Source: Desulfitobacterium dehalogenans ATCC 51507
GTDB taxonomy: Bacteria > Bacillota > Desulfitobacteriia > Desulfitobacteriales > Desulfitobacteriaceae
Assembly: GCF_000243155.2 (NCBI RefSeq)
Contig: NC_018017.1
Coordinates: 62,001-126,000 of the forward strand
DNA: 64,000 nt
Direction of reading: 5' to 3'
The translations under genes were made by a program, and so were the position numbers. Position 1 is the first letter of the stretch, and each line of letters starts with the position of its first letter. This document shows, one piece after another, positions 42,574 to 50,850 of this stretch. The notes beneath the pieces were generated by a model that searched no databases, was not told the origin of the DNA, and was given only the letters and a program-made list of their open reading frames with translations.

Positions 42574-43116
42574 ATGAAAGCAACAGGCATCGTAAGAAGA
42601 ATTGATGATCTTGGTCGTGTTGTTATTCCAAAGGAAATACGTCGGACACTTCGCATTCGTGAGGGAGATCCTTTAGAGATCTTCGTAGATCGGGAAGGGG
42701 AAGTGATCCTTAAGAAGTACTCTCCCATTGGTGAGTTGGGTGACTTCGCCAAGGAATATGCGGATTCTCTTTATGAGGCAACCGGTCATATCGCATGTAT
42801 CGCCGATCGGGATGTGATTATCGCTGTCTCGGGTGCTTCCAAGAAAGAATACTTAAATAAGCCCATCTGGACCAGCATAGAGCAAGCTATGGCTGAACGG
42901 AAGACCATGCAGCTTAAAGCTGGTGAAGGTAAGCCGGATGAAGAGGAAGAACATGGTAAGCTGACGAACCAAGTGATAGCTCCGGTCATTGCTGAAGGTG
43001 ATCCCATTGGGGCAGTGATTCTGATGTCTAAGGACCCGAATGTGAAGATGGGTGAGTTGGAATTAAAATTAGTGGAGACAGCTGCTGGTTTTCTAGCCAA
43101 GCAAATGGAACAATAA
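42574..43116 (+). CDS. spoVT: Stage V sporulation transcriptional regulator SpoVT
   Basis: The 180-residue protein has an AbrB-type swapped-hairpin DNA-binding N-terminus (MKATGIVRRIDDLGRVVIPK, IRRTLRIREGDPLEIFVD). A GAF-like C-terminal domain follows (HIACIADRDVIIAVSGASKKEY to the end). It modulates forespore sigma-G gene expression. The ATG at 42574 follows AAGGAGGG. Confidence 0.96.
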   Translation: MKATGIVRRIDDLGRVVIPKEIRRTLRIREGDPLEIFVDREGEVILKKYSPIGELGDFAKEYADSLYEATGHIACIADRDVIIAVSGASKKEYLNKPIWTSIEQAMAERKTMQLKAGEGKPDEEEEHGKLTNQVIAPVIAEGDPIGAVILMSKDPNVKMGELELKLVETAAGFLAKQMEQ

Positions 43117-43248
43117 TGGTTTACAGAGATTGGAGCGGCAGCAGGCCGCTTCAATTTTTTTTATGATAACCATCTCACCCTCTTCTTAATGAATTTTTAT
43201 TAAGGGATAAGGATGTGATACACTAGAGGAAGTCTAGGAGGGATGTCG

Positions 43249-44730
43249 ATGAGTAATGTATTGCATGTGGTGGGCTTGGGACCGGCAGGACTGGAATCCA
43301 TGACCCTTGGTGATTATCGGATGCTTAAGCAGGCCCAGCGAATTTTTTTCCGGACGGTCAACCACCCCTGTGCTCAGGATTTGCTTGCAGAAGGGCTTCA
43401 AGTGGAATCCTTTGACTATCTTTATGAGCAGGAGAATTCTTTTGAGAGGGTCTATGAGGAGATTGTCAACCGTTTGGAGAAGGAGTGTGAGAGATACCCT
43501 GAAGTAGTGTATGGGGTTCCGGGTCATCCTACGGTAGCCGAACGCAGCGTTGTGCTTTTGGTGGACAAACTGTCGAAACGCTTTCAGGTTAAGGTGCATC
43601 CGGCCTTGAGCTTTCTCGATCCCCTTTTCTCGGCGATACCTATGGATCCTGTGGAAGGTTTTTTGCTGCGCAATTATGATGCCCTTAAAGGAAGCGGGAT
43701 TACCGGTAAGGAATGGCTGATTGTACCCCAGGTTTATGATGGTCTTATTGCTTCAGAGGTGAAGCTGGATTTAATGGATATCTATCCGGATGAGGTTGAA
43801 CTCTATGTAGTTCAGGCTCTGGGGACAAAAATGCAAAAGGTTTTAAAATGTCCCTTGTATCAGTTGGATCATCAGAAATTTGACCACTTAACCACGGTAG
43901 TTGTCCCTCCTTATGATGAGGGTATTTCGATGACCAAGCTTTTGGAGGTCATGAGTACCCTGCGGGGTCCGGGGGGATGCCCCTGGGATGCCGAGCAGAC
44001 TCATGATTCCCTCAAACCCTATCTTATCGAGGAAAGCTACGAGGTTCTTGAGGCTATTGAGGCCCGGGATATGTATAATTTGGCTGAAGAGTTGGGAGAC
44101 TTATTATTACAAGTAGTATTCCATGCTCAAGTGGCTCAGGAGGCGGGAGAATTCCAATTTCGAGATGTTCTCAAGAGCATCATTGAGAAGATGATTCGCC
44201 GCCATCCCCATGTCTTCGGTGATGTCCGGGTAAAGAACTCTGCCGAGGTTCTCAGCAATTGGGATCAGATTAAAAAAGAGGAAAAGGGGGAACATGCTGA
44301 AGAAGGATTATTTAATTTTCCTAAGGGTCTGCCTGCTTTGATGTTGGCGGTGAAGACTCAAAAGAAAGTGGCTAAATTCGGCTTTGACTGGCCGGATGTT
44401 AACGGCCCCTTAGCCAAGGTCTATGAGGAATTAAGGGAATTAGAAGAGGCCATGGCGGAACAAAAAGGAATCCAGGAGGAATTCGGAGATATACTCTTTG
44501 CTCTTGTTAATTTGTCCCGATTCATAAAGTGTGACCCGGAAGATTCTTTGCGCAAAACGATCCGAAAATTTCAATTGCGCTTCCTGGAAATGGAGAAATT
44601 AGCGGCTCGTGCAGGAGAAAAACTAGGAGATTTAACTCTCCAAGAGATGGATCATTATTGGGAAATGTCCAAAAGCAAAGAAAAAAACAAAGAGATTGGT
44701 AACAATCCAGAAATAAAAGCAGGAGTTTGA
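43249..44730 (+). CDS. yabN: YabN: tetrapyrrole-methylase-like domain fused to MazG pyrophosphohydrolase
   Basis: The 493-residue fusion has an N-terminal SAM-dependent methylase-like domain (about 1-225: LHVVGLGPAGLESMTLGDY, GVPGHPTVAERSV). A C-terminal MazG region (about 235-485) has LRGPGGCPWDAEQTHDSLK, IEESYEVLEAIEARD, LAEELGDLLLQVVFH and a second EELRELEEAM unit. MazG hydrolyses NTPs to NMPs; the methylase-like part is of uncertain activity. The ATG at 43249 is 6 nt from AGGAGGG; ATG 43243 is too close. It lies between spoVT and hup as in B. subtilis. Confidence 0.93.
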   Translation: MSNVLHVVGLGPAGLESMTLGDYRMLKQAQRIFFRTVNHPCAQDLLAEGLQVESFDYLYEQENSFERVYEEIVNRLEKECERYPEVVYGVPGHPTVAERSVVLLVDKLSKRFQVKVHPALSFLDPLFSAIPMDPVEGFLLRNYDALKGSGITGKEWLIVPQVYDGLIASEVKLDLMDIYPDEVELYVVQALGTKMQKVLKCPLYQLDHQKFDHLTTVVVPPYDEGISMTKLLEVMSTLRGPGGCPWDAEQTHDSLKPYLIEESYEVLEAIEARDMYNLAEELGDLLLQVVFHAQVAQEAGEFQFRDVLKSIIEKMIRRHPHVFGDVRVKNSAEVLSNWDQIKKEEKGEHAEEGLFNFPKGLPALMLAVKTQKKVAKFGFDWPDVNGPLAKVYEELRELEEAMAEQKGIQEEFGDILFALVNLSRFIKCDPEDSLRKTIRKFQLRFLEMEKLAARAGEKLGDLTLQEMDHYWEMSKSKEKNKEIGNNPEIKAGV

Positions 44731-44787
44731 ATATTTATCGCGAAAATATAACGCTGAAACTCAATACATATTTGGGAGGGAATCGTT

Positions 44788-45063
44788 TTGAATAAGGCTG
44801 ATTTAGTGGCTGCTGTTGCAGAAAAAGCCGAAGTATCCAAGAAGGACGCTGAAAAGGCAGTCAACGCTGTATTTGCTTCAATCGAAGAAGCATTGGCAAA
44901 AAACGAGAAGGTTCAATTAGTTGGTTTTGGTACTTTTGAAGTGAAAGATCGCGCAGAGCGTACCGGCAGAAATCCTCAAACCAAAGAAGCTATTGTTATT
45001 CCAGCTTCTAAGGTTCCTGGATTTAAAGCAGGAAAAGCTTTAAAAGACGCTGTCCAACAATAA
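44788..45063 (+). CDS. hup: DNA-binding protein HU
   Basis: The 91-residue protein is a typical [62 protein letters not shown]. It bends and compacts DNA. The TTG at 44788 follows GGGAGG. A terminator follows, so it is likely expressed strongly on its own. Confidence 0.97.
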   Translation: MNKADLVAAVAEKAEVSKKDAEKAVNAVFASIEEALAKNEKVQLVGFGTFEVKDRAERTGRNPQTKEAIVIPASKVPGFKAGKALKDAVQQ

Positions 45064-45077
45064 ATCTTTTGAGAAAT

Positions 45078-45107
45078 AAATCAGGTCCGTCAGGGCCTGA
45101 TTTTTCT
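45078..45107 (+). terminator. Terminator after hup
   Basis: AAATCAGGTCC / GGGCCTGATTT with a short GTCA loop is followed by TTTTT. Confidence 0.85.
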
Positions 45108-45239
45108 CACTGTCAGAAAGTATAAGTGCAACCAGCGACTTCGCCTCATTTGCAAGCATGCGTTTAATGCTCGGCGAAGCCGGGTTTTCTTTACTATAGA
45201 CCGCTGGGTCGAGATAACACGACATTTGAGGGGATTACC

Positions 45240-45512
45240 ATGCGAATTGATAAATATTTAAAAGTTTCCCGGTTGATTAAACGCAGAACGGTGGCTAAAG
45301 ACATCTGTGAAGGAGAAAAAATCCGGCTTAATGGTCGGATTGCCAAGCCGTCGGCTGAGGTTAAGCCAGGGGATATCGTGACCCTTGAGATGGCGCGCCA
45401 TCTTCTGGAGGTGCGGGTTCTTTCCACGCCCAACAGTGCCAAGGCTAATGAGGCTCATTTGCTTTATGAGGTGCTGAAGGATGAAAAGCGTGGGGAGCAG
45501 GGGGATATCTGA
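45240..45512 (+). CDS. rqcP: S4-domain RNA-binding protein RqcP
   Basis: The 90-residue protein starts MRIDKYLKVSRLIKRRTVAK and continues with EGEKIRLNGRIAKPSAEVKPGDIV, the S4 fold of the YabO/Hsp15 family. RqcP assists RqcH in C-terminal alanine tailing of stalled nascent chains on 50S subunits. The ATG at 45240 follows GAGGGG. Repeat copy 2 begins almost at its stop codon and separates it from yabP. Confidence 0.92.
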   Translation: MRIDKYLKVSRLIKRRTVAKDICEGEKIRLNGRIAKPSAEVKPGDIVTLEMARHLLEVRVLSTPNSAKANEAHLLYEVLKDEKRGEQGDI

Positions 45513-45516
45513 AGCA

Positions 45517-46242
45517 ACCGGCCATGCTGAGTGCCGGCAGAGGATGAAAGCTTTTGCTCGGGTCGCGTAGCTTTACGCACAACGCTCTCTCTATAGCTCC
45601 AGGGCTGGTCAACTCGCTTTCTTAACAGCTACGCCAAACCCCGCTGCTTTCTGCATGTGAACCAGTGGCTCCACTACGTTAAGAAAGCCTCGTTGACCCG
45701 ACCGCCCCTCCGCTAAAAGCCGTTCGCTTTTGTGCGTAAAGCTACGCTTGCGGGTCTTTTTCAGCTTTTCCTTGGTGTCCTGGGGCCTTTTGTAAGGTCC
45801 TTCTTAAGGTAGCCGACCATGCCGCTCAAGCGGCGTCGGTAAAGACGGAAAAAGCGGCTCGGGTCAGGCGGCTTGCCCCACATTTCCCATAACGTCCCGC
45901 TCGCTCAAGCCTGAAAGGCAGCCCAAGGATTTTGCTTTCAGGCAGAGAACGGATTCTAAGCGAGCGGGTAAGCAATCTTCGCGAAAAGACTGCAGCGGAG
46001 TCGGGTTGGAAACAGGACGTTTCCAACCGGCTATGAGGCAGGAGCCGATTTAGCCACGAAACCCGGGCGAGGGTTTCGCCCAAGCCGCCAATGCCACAGA
46101 GACTACTTAGCGGCGCAGGTGTACCCGACGAAGCGGAGGTCTTGAGCGATTAGATTGCTCCGCGCAGCTTATGGAGTGAACGCCGAAAGCAAAATCCTGG
46201 AAAATCAGCTTTCAGGTCTCTTTCAGAGCAGCCCTAAGGGCG
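45517..46242 (-). repeat. Large structured intergenic repeat, copy 2 (inverted)
   Basis: This is the reverse complement of copies 1 and 3. Module B lies at 45567-45745 (15-bp inverted ends GTAGCTTTACGCACA / TGTGCGTAAAGCTAC). Module A lies at 45926-46198 (13-bp ends AGGATTTTGCTTT / AAAGCAAAATCCT). The GGTTGGAAAC hairpin is fully conserved. A 1-nt indel relative to copies 1 and 3 breaks the open frame they share, which argues that the element is not protein-coding. It is inserted between rqcP and yabP, which are adjacent in B. subtilis. Confidence 0.85.
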
Positions 46243-46338
46243 CTGTATATTCAGTGACCGGCTATAAACGAGGTTAGTTTCTCATTTTCGGATGAAGGGA
46301 GAGACTGGCCTTGTTTTTTTGTATTGCTCTAAATATGG

Positions 46339-46346
46339 CATAAATT
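46339..46346 (+). promoter_or_regulatory. Candidate sigma-E -10 element upstream of yabP
   Basis: CATAAATT resembles the sigma-E -10 consensus (CATACANT), with a weak ATT-containing -35 about 15 bp upstream. B. subtilis yabPQ are sigma-E controlled. Tentative. Confidence 0.35.
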
Positions 46347-46402
46347 AGCCCTTCCAGGAATATGGTTTAAGAAGAAAAATGGAAAAAGGAGGGCTGGGAG
46401 GA

Positions 46403-46672
46403 ATGGAAAAAAATCCATCCAATCACCGGCTGACCATGGATAATCGGCAATTCCTTTCATTAACTGGGGTGTCCAAAGTGCAATCCTTTGATCCGAAGGA
46501 AATATTGTTGGAGACCATTCAAGGGGTACTGAGCATCAAAGGGGATAAATTAGGGATTAAGCATCTGGATCTCAAAGCCGGACAAGTGGAGGTGGAGGGC
46601 CAGATCGATGCTTTGGTGTATCCCCGCAATTCAGGATCGAGACAAAATGCTTGGGCTAAAATCTTCCGCTGA
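46403..46672 (+). CDS. yabP: Spore protein YabP
   Basis: The 89-residue protein has the YabP/YqfC pattern: NRQFLSLTGVSKVQSFDPKE, LLETIQGVLSIKGDKLGIKHL, DLKAGQVEVEGQIDALVYP. It is required for spore cortex formation in B. subtilis together with YabQ. The ATG at 46403 follows GGGAGG; the frame extends upstream without a better site. Confidence 0.92.
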   Translation: MEKNPSNHRLTMDNRQFLSLTGVSKVQSFDPKEILLETIQGVLSIKGDKLGIKHLDLKAGQVEVEGQIDALVYPRNSGSRQNAWAKIFR

Positions 46673-46729
46673 TTGCCTAGGTAGACATGCCTGAGGGCGA
46701 TTGGATAGGGAAGGAGAGGGGGGAGAAAG

Positions 46730-47236
46730 ATTTCTGACTTTGAAGCCTTGATTTGGGTCGTTGCAGCCGGTGCGGCAGTGGGCTTTGTTTTTGATTTTTA
46801 TCGCTCCTTGGGTAAATGGCTGAGGTGGGGAAAAATAACAACAATGGTCGGAGATTTGATCTTCTCTGTTGTGGCACTGTTCCTTCTTTTTAAATTCTTT
46901 CTCAGGGCCAATCATTTGGATTTTCGGTTTTATATTGTGTGGGGAAGTGTATTGGGGTTGTTTCTGTATACACGAATCCTCAGCAAGATAATTCTTTGGT
47001 TGTTTTTTAAATGCTACCGATTCATAGAAGGGTGTGCCTGGCTTATTCTGCAGGTGCTGAAGTTTCCCTTTAAGATACTGGCTGTACTCATGATCCCTCC
47101 CTATGCTGTTTTACGGTGGTTCAGTCTATTGATTTTTCGTATAGCGGAGGCATTCTTTGGAGAACCCATAGCGAAAACCCGCAAAAAAATGATAAGTCTT
47201 TGGGATCGTCTCTTTCCGCCTAGGACTAATGGGTAA
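46730..47236 (+). CDS. yabQ: Spore cortex protein YabQ (possible ATT start)
   Basis: The protein of about 168 residues has five or so hydrophobic segments (WVVAAGAAVGFVFDFYRSLG, FSVVALFLLFKFFL, GLFLYTRILSKIIL) and matches YabQ, a membrane protein needed for cortex formation. A strong ribosome site (GGAGAGGGGGGAG, 46713-46725) sits 4 nt before an in-frame ATT at 46730. The first standard start, TTG at 46748, is 22 nt away and would remove six residues before the first helix. I place the start at ATT with caution. Confidence 0.8.
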   Translation: MSDFEALIWVVAAGAAVGFVFDFYRSLGKWLRWGKITTMVGDLIFSVVALFLLFKFFLRANHLDFRFYIVWGSVLGLFLYTRILSKIILWLFFKCYRFIEGCAWLILQVLKFPFKILAVLMIPPYAVLRWFSLLIFRIAEAFFGEPIAKTRKKMISLWDRLFPPRTNG

Positions 47237-47286
47237 AATTAACAGAAGAGGATTGATTAAAGGGGTGGGCATCTGTATAATAGAAG

Positions 47287-47363
47287 ATGTCCACAGTTTG
47301 TAGTGTCTTTGTCCGCAGTTTGTCCATATTTTGTCCACAAGTTAAGCACAACTTGTGGATAAC
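47287..47363. promoter_or_regulatory. Cluster of DnaA-box-like sites
   Basis: TTGTCCGCA (47309-47317), TTGTCCATA (47320-47328) and TTGTCCACA (47331-47339) follow each other at exactly 11-bp intervals. A perfect DnaA box TTATCCACA lies on the minus strand (47355-47363), and TGTCCACA lies at 47288-47295. CCACAAGTT / AACTTGTGG (47335-47343, 47350-47358) also forms an inverted repeat. The cluster lies directly upstream of the HTH gene and divIC. Confidence 0.6.
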
Positions 47364-47415
47364 TTGTGGGAATGGATATAGAGATGACATAATTTGCATA
47401 AGACAGGTGTATGTT

Positions 47416-47655
47416 GTGCATTTAGAAATTCGGGGTTTGGAGAAGCTGAGCTTTAGGGAACGTCAAGCCGTTATCTTAAAGGAAAGCGGAAAGTCTCAGG
47501 AACAGATTGCCAAGAAATTGCATCTCAGTCCCAGCTCCGTAGCAACCTTGCTTAATCGGGCTAAGGGGAAGGGCTATGAGATTGTGTGTATTATTCCGGA
47601 GGCTGAATTAGGTCTAGGAGGGTTTGATTTTGACGAAGATGAATCCGACAATTAA
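47416..47655 (+). CDS. Small sigma-70 region 4-like HTH protein
   Basis: The 79-residue protein has LEKLSFRERQAVILKESGKSQ followed by IAKKLHLSPSSVATLLNRAKG, a sigma-70 region 4/LuxR-type helix-turn-helix, with an acidic C-terminal tail FDFDEDESDN. It may be a DNA-binding regulator. The GTG at 47416 is preferred (AGG about 8 nt upstream); longer frames run into the DnaA-box-like cluster. It overlaps divIC by 26 bp and would be co-expressed with it. Confidence 0.75.
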   Translation: MHLEIRGLEKLSFRERQAVILKESGKSQEQIAKKLHLSPSSVATLLNRAKGKGYEIVCIIPEAELGLGGFDFDEDESDN

Positions 47656-47950
47656 AGAGTCCCGCCCCAAGACCAGAAAGCGCCGTTTCCGGCCTCTATC
47701 CGCGCTTGTTGTCTTGTTTGCCTTTTTTGTATTATTGAGCTCTGCTTATCAGCTTTACGAACTCCGTAAAGAAGTTAATCAGAGCGTTGCCCAGCTTAAT
47801 CAGGAGAAGGAGAATTTACTTCAGCAACAAAAACTCCTTGAGGAAGAAATTCTGCGATTGAACACCCCCAGTTATATCGAACAGCTGGCAAGGGAGCAAT
47901 TAGGTTTAGTCCGTAAGGGTGAGATTCGTATTGCACCTAAAATGGAATAA
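47630..47950 (+). CDS. divIC: Cell-division protein DivIC (FtsB family)
   Basis: The 106-residue protein has a basic cytoplasmic N-terminus (RPKTRKRRFRP), one membrane helix (LSALVVLFAFFVLLSSAY), a coiled coil (LNQEKENLLQQQKLLEEEIL), and the family motif PSYIEQLAREQLGLVRKGE. DivIC works with FtsL and DivIB at the septum. The TTG at 47630 is 7 nt from AGGAGG; TTG 47624 and ATG 47639 are alternatives. Confidence 0.9.
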   Translation: MTKMNPTIKESRPKTRKRRFRPLSALVVLFAFFVLLSSAYQLYELRKEVNQSVAQLNQEKENLLQQQKLLEEEILRLNTPSYIEQLAREQLGLVRKGEIRIAPKME

Positions 47951-48073
47951 AATACCCCAGGGTTTTGTATAAAATGTAAAGCTGTTCAGGACTTGTTATC
48001 TTGACAGTCCTCTCAGCAGACAGATATAATAAAAATAATGACTTAAATCATCACAAGGAGGAGTTTGCTTCGT

Positions 48074-48460
48074 ATGGCCATTGCGGTTGGCACTATAGTT
48101 GAGGGTGTAGTAACGGGAATTACCAATTTCGGTGCTTTTGTGGAATTACCCGAGAAAGTCACAGGCCTCGTGCACATCTCAGAAGTTGCAGATGCATATG
48201 TTAAAGATGTTAGGGATTATTTGAAGGAACAAGATCGTGTTAAGGTCAAAGTCATCCATGTGGATGAAAAAGGGAAAATTGGACTATCGATTAAACAGGC
48301 TAACCCGAGCCCAAGAAATACGACACGGGAACGTCGCCAGCCAACCGTATCCTTTGAAGACAAACTAGCCAAGTTTATTAAGGATAGCGATGAACGGCAG
48401 CTGGAATTCCGTCGTGCCACTGAATCAAAGCGCGGGGGAAGAGGATCAAGCCGATACTAG
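48074..48460 (+). CDS. yabR: S1 RNA-binding domain protein YabR
   Basis: The 128-residue protein has an N-terminal S1 domain (IVEGVVTGITNFGAFVELPE, GLVHISEVAD, VKVKVIHVDEKGKIGLSIKQ) and a basic low-complexity tail (ESKRGGRGSSRY). It resembles the S1 unit of polynucleotide phosphorylase. The ATG at 48074 gives the family-typical start; TTG 48065 is 3 nt from AGGAGG and so less likely. It lies between divIC and spoIIE as in B. subtilis. Confidence 0.92.
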   Translation: MAIAVGTIVEGVVTGITNFGAFVELPEKVTGLVHISEVADAYVKDVRDYLKEQDRVKVKVIHVDEKGKIGLSIKQANPSPRNTTRERRQPTVSFEDKLAKFIKDSDERQLEFRRATESKRGGRGSSRY

Positions 48461-48485
48461 AAGCTTGAGGTGCTATAGAATAAAT

Positions 48486-48509
48486 GACCGCTGAAAGGCG
48501 GTCTTTTTA
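48486..48509 (+). terminator. Terminator after yabR
   Basis: GACCGC / GGCGGTC (6-7 bp) with a TGAAA loop is followed by TTTTT. Confidence 0.8.
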
Positions 48510-48643
48510 GCATCCTTCGCTCTGTTAAGCAGGACTAGACCGTCATTACGGTGTCATGCTGAACATGAGCGGAGGATCTTTTGTTGTAGAATTCTGAAGG
48601 TTGAGAGTGAAAAGACAAGGATTAAGGCGATATTCATGAAATG

Positions 48644-48708
48644 AGTCGAAAAGTAATCCAAATCCCTGCCTTCCCTAGACAAGCTTTGCCATAGTCATCA
48701 GGTATAAT
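48644..48708 (+). promoter_or_regulatory. Candidate spoIIE promoter with long spacer and Spo0A-like box
   Basis: TAGACA (48676-48681) and TATAAT (48703-48708) are separated by 21 bp, an unusual spacing known for the Spo0A-activated B. subtilis spoIIE promoter. AGTCGAA (48644-48650) matches six of seven bases of the 0A box TGTCGAA. Together they suggest Spo0A-P control, by inference. Confidence 0.45.
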
Positions 48709-48737
48709 GTTGGTATTATATGGTAAGAGGTGAGATT

Positions 48738-50825
48738 ATGGCTGAATGGGCGACGTTGAAACCCAAGCAGGGTTTGCGCAAGGAAAAGCTGACTTTAGAG
48801 GGACATTTTTGGCCTTTTTTATTAGGATTGCTGATAGCCCGCGGAAGTATCTTGGGGTTATACCCCTTTGGGATAGCCTTTGGAGCGGCATTAATGCTTC
48901 ATGGACGCAAAGGCACCATCATGGGACTGCTGGGGGTGACGGCGGGAGTGACCTCCTTGTTCCTGAAGGACTTGGCTTCCGGGTTGGAGATTCTATTGAC
49001 TCTGCTCATCCTGAGTCTTTTCGTGCCCAGGCTTCGCGGCAACAAACGGGAGAGCCTTTATCTCGGGCTTTCCACGGCCCTTGTAACGGGGGGTGTTGCC
49101 TTGGCGGTGCTGAGTTTCGGACAATTCGAAGTCTCATTGGGGATGAAAGCCGCAGTACTCGGCATCCTTAATGGTGGCCTGACGGTGGTTTTTTGGTTTG
49201 CTTTGCGTTATCAAGATGCCCTCTGGCGGGGAAGCTTTACCCGTGAACAGGGAATGGCCTGGCTGCTCATTCTTATCGGGGTGTTGAGCGGCTTGCATGG
49301 CATTATGTTTAAAGAGATTAACTTCTCGGTAGTGGTTCTGAGCTTTTTCATTCTTTTCATTGCCCAGCGTTTTGGAGCAGGGGCAGCAGCTGGGGTGGGA
49401 GCCATGTTGGGTTTTCTCCCTCAGTTGGAGTTTAATCCCCAGAACCTAATGGCTGCCGGAATTTATGGTCTGGCGGGTTTTGGTACAGGAGCTTTTCAGA
49501 AGCTGGGAAAATTGGGGCTTGGGGTCGCCTTTATGAGTATTACCCTGATGTTCACTGTCTACCTTCAGCCGGAGGTGCTTTATTCACAGTTGTTATCTTC
49601 GGGGATTGGTCTGTTGCTCTTTTTGCTTTTCCCCAGCACAACCTCCCAACACGATTTTTTGAAGGACAAGCCCATGCCGGAAGTAGAGTCCACAGTGACG
49701 AAGGTGAAGACGGTAGCGGACATTTTTGATCAAATTGCTTACAGTGCCCAGGCAGCAGAGGCTGAAGTAGGAAAGTCCAAACCGGAGATTCCGGAACTGA
49801 TGAATGTTTTAGTGGAACGAGTCTGCAAGAATTGTCCCACCCTTGACACCTGCTGGACTCGTGAATTTTATCGGACCTACCACCTGCTGTTCAATCTGTT
49901 CGAATGGGTAGAACGGGAGGAAGATATTAATGTACAGAATCTCCCTGTGGAATGGAAGCGTCATTGCGGGAAGCTTAAGGAAATGCTGCTGGGGGTCCAG
50001 TTTATTATGGAGCATGAAAAAAGCATAGAATCCTGGCGCTCCAGGCTGACAGCTAATCAGGAAGCCTTAGCCCGTCAATTCCAAAGTGTTTCCCAAGTCA
50101 TCGGCCACTTGGCCAAGGAGCTTAATGCCCGCCACAATGTGGAGCAGGTCAAACCGGCCAGTCTGGCCCGGCGGCGCAAACAGTTCTTGGATGTGGGAGT
50201 GGCCGCTTTTACGAAGAAAGGGAACAGTATATCCGGAGATAATTATGCCTCATTGGCCTTTTCCCCCACCAAGCACGCCTTCATCGTCAGTGACGGCATG
50301 GGTGTAGGGGAGGGGGCTGCCAAGATGAGCTCCACAGCCTTGAATCTTTTGGAGCAGCTCCTGACCACAGGTTTTGAACCGGAAAGTGCTATTCAGGCGT
50401 TGAATTCCATTTTGGTCCTGCGTTCCCCGGAGGAGAGCTTTGTTACTTTGGATATCGGTATCATCGATTGTGAGTCCGATGATCTTACGTTGATTAAAGT
50501 AGGTGCCTGCCCTTCCTATATTGTCCGCGAGGATAAAGTTCATATGTTTCAGTCCTCCAGTCTGCCTGTAGGGATATTAAACCATGTGGAGATTCCGGTT
50601 ATCGAAGAAAAATTACGCTCTGAAGAGTATTTAGTGCTTGTTACGGACGGAATTCAGGATATACTAAAAGATGGGAAGGATTGGTTGAAAAAGTTCTTGG
50701 ATCGCCAACATCCACAGACCGCCCAGGAATTGGCTGAGGCTATCGTGGGGGAAGCGCGTGCCATGAGCGGCAATGACATGGCGGACGATGGAGTCGTCCT
50801 GGTGGTGAAAAAGAACGTTTTTTGA
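48738..50825 (+). CDS. spoIIE: Stage II sporulation protein E (PP2C-type phosphatase)
   Basis: The 695-residue protein has about ten membrane helices (about 30-310), a central region, and a C-terminal PP2C phosphatase (about 480-695). The phosphatase has SGDNYASLAFSPTKHAFIVSD, DGMGVGEGAAKMS and MADDGVVLVVKK supplying metal-binding Asp residues. SpoIIE dephosphorylates SpoIIAA to activate sigma-F in the forespore and binds FtsZ. It is somewhat shorter than the B. subtilis protein, mainly before the phosphatase. The ATG at 48738 follows AAGAGGTGAG. Confidence 0.95.
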   Translation: MAEWATLKPKQGLRKEKLTLEGHFWPFLLGLLIARGSILGLYPFGIAFGAALMLHGRKGTIMGLLGVTAGVTSLFLKDLASGLEILLTLLILSLFVPRLRGNKRESLYLGLSTALVTGGVALAVLSFGQFEVSLGMKAAVLGILNGGLTVVFWFALRYQDALWRGSFTREQGMAWLLILIGVLSGLHGIMFKEINFSVVVLSFFILFIAQRFGAGAAAGVGAMLGFLPQLEFNPQNLMAAGIYGLAGFGTGAFQKLGKLGLGVAFMSITLMFTVYLQPEVLYSQLLSSGIGLLLFLLFPSTTSQHDFLKDKPMPEVESTVTKVKTVADIFDQIAYSAQAAEAEVGKSKPEIPELMNVLVERVCKNCPTLDTCWTREFYRTYHLLFNLFEWVEREEDINVQNLPVEWKRHCGKLKEMLLGVQFIMEHEKSIESWRSRLTANQEALARQFQSVSQVIGHLAKELNARHNVEQVKPASLARRRKQFLDVGVAAFTKKGNSISGDNYASLAFSPTKHAFIVSDGMGVGEGAAKMSSTALNLLEQLLTTGFEPESAIQALNSILVLRSPEESFVTLDIGIIDCESDDLTLIKVGACPSYIVREDKVHMFQSSSLPVGILNHVEIPVIEEKLRSEEYLVLVTDGIQDILKDGKDWLKKFLDRQHPQTAQELAEAIVGEARAMSGNDMADDGVVLVVKKNVF

Positions 50826-50850
50826 ATAACCGCAGGGAGGGTCAGGGGCA

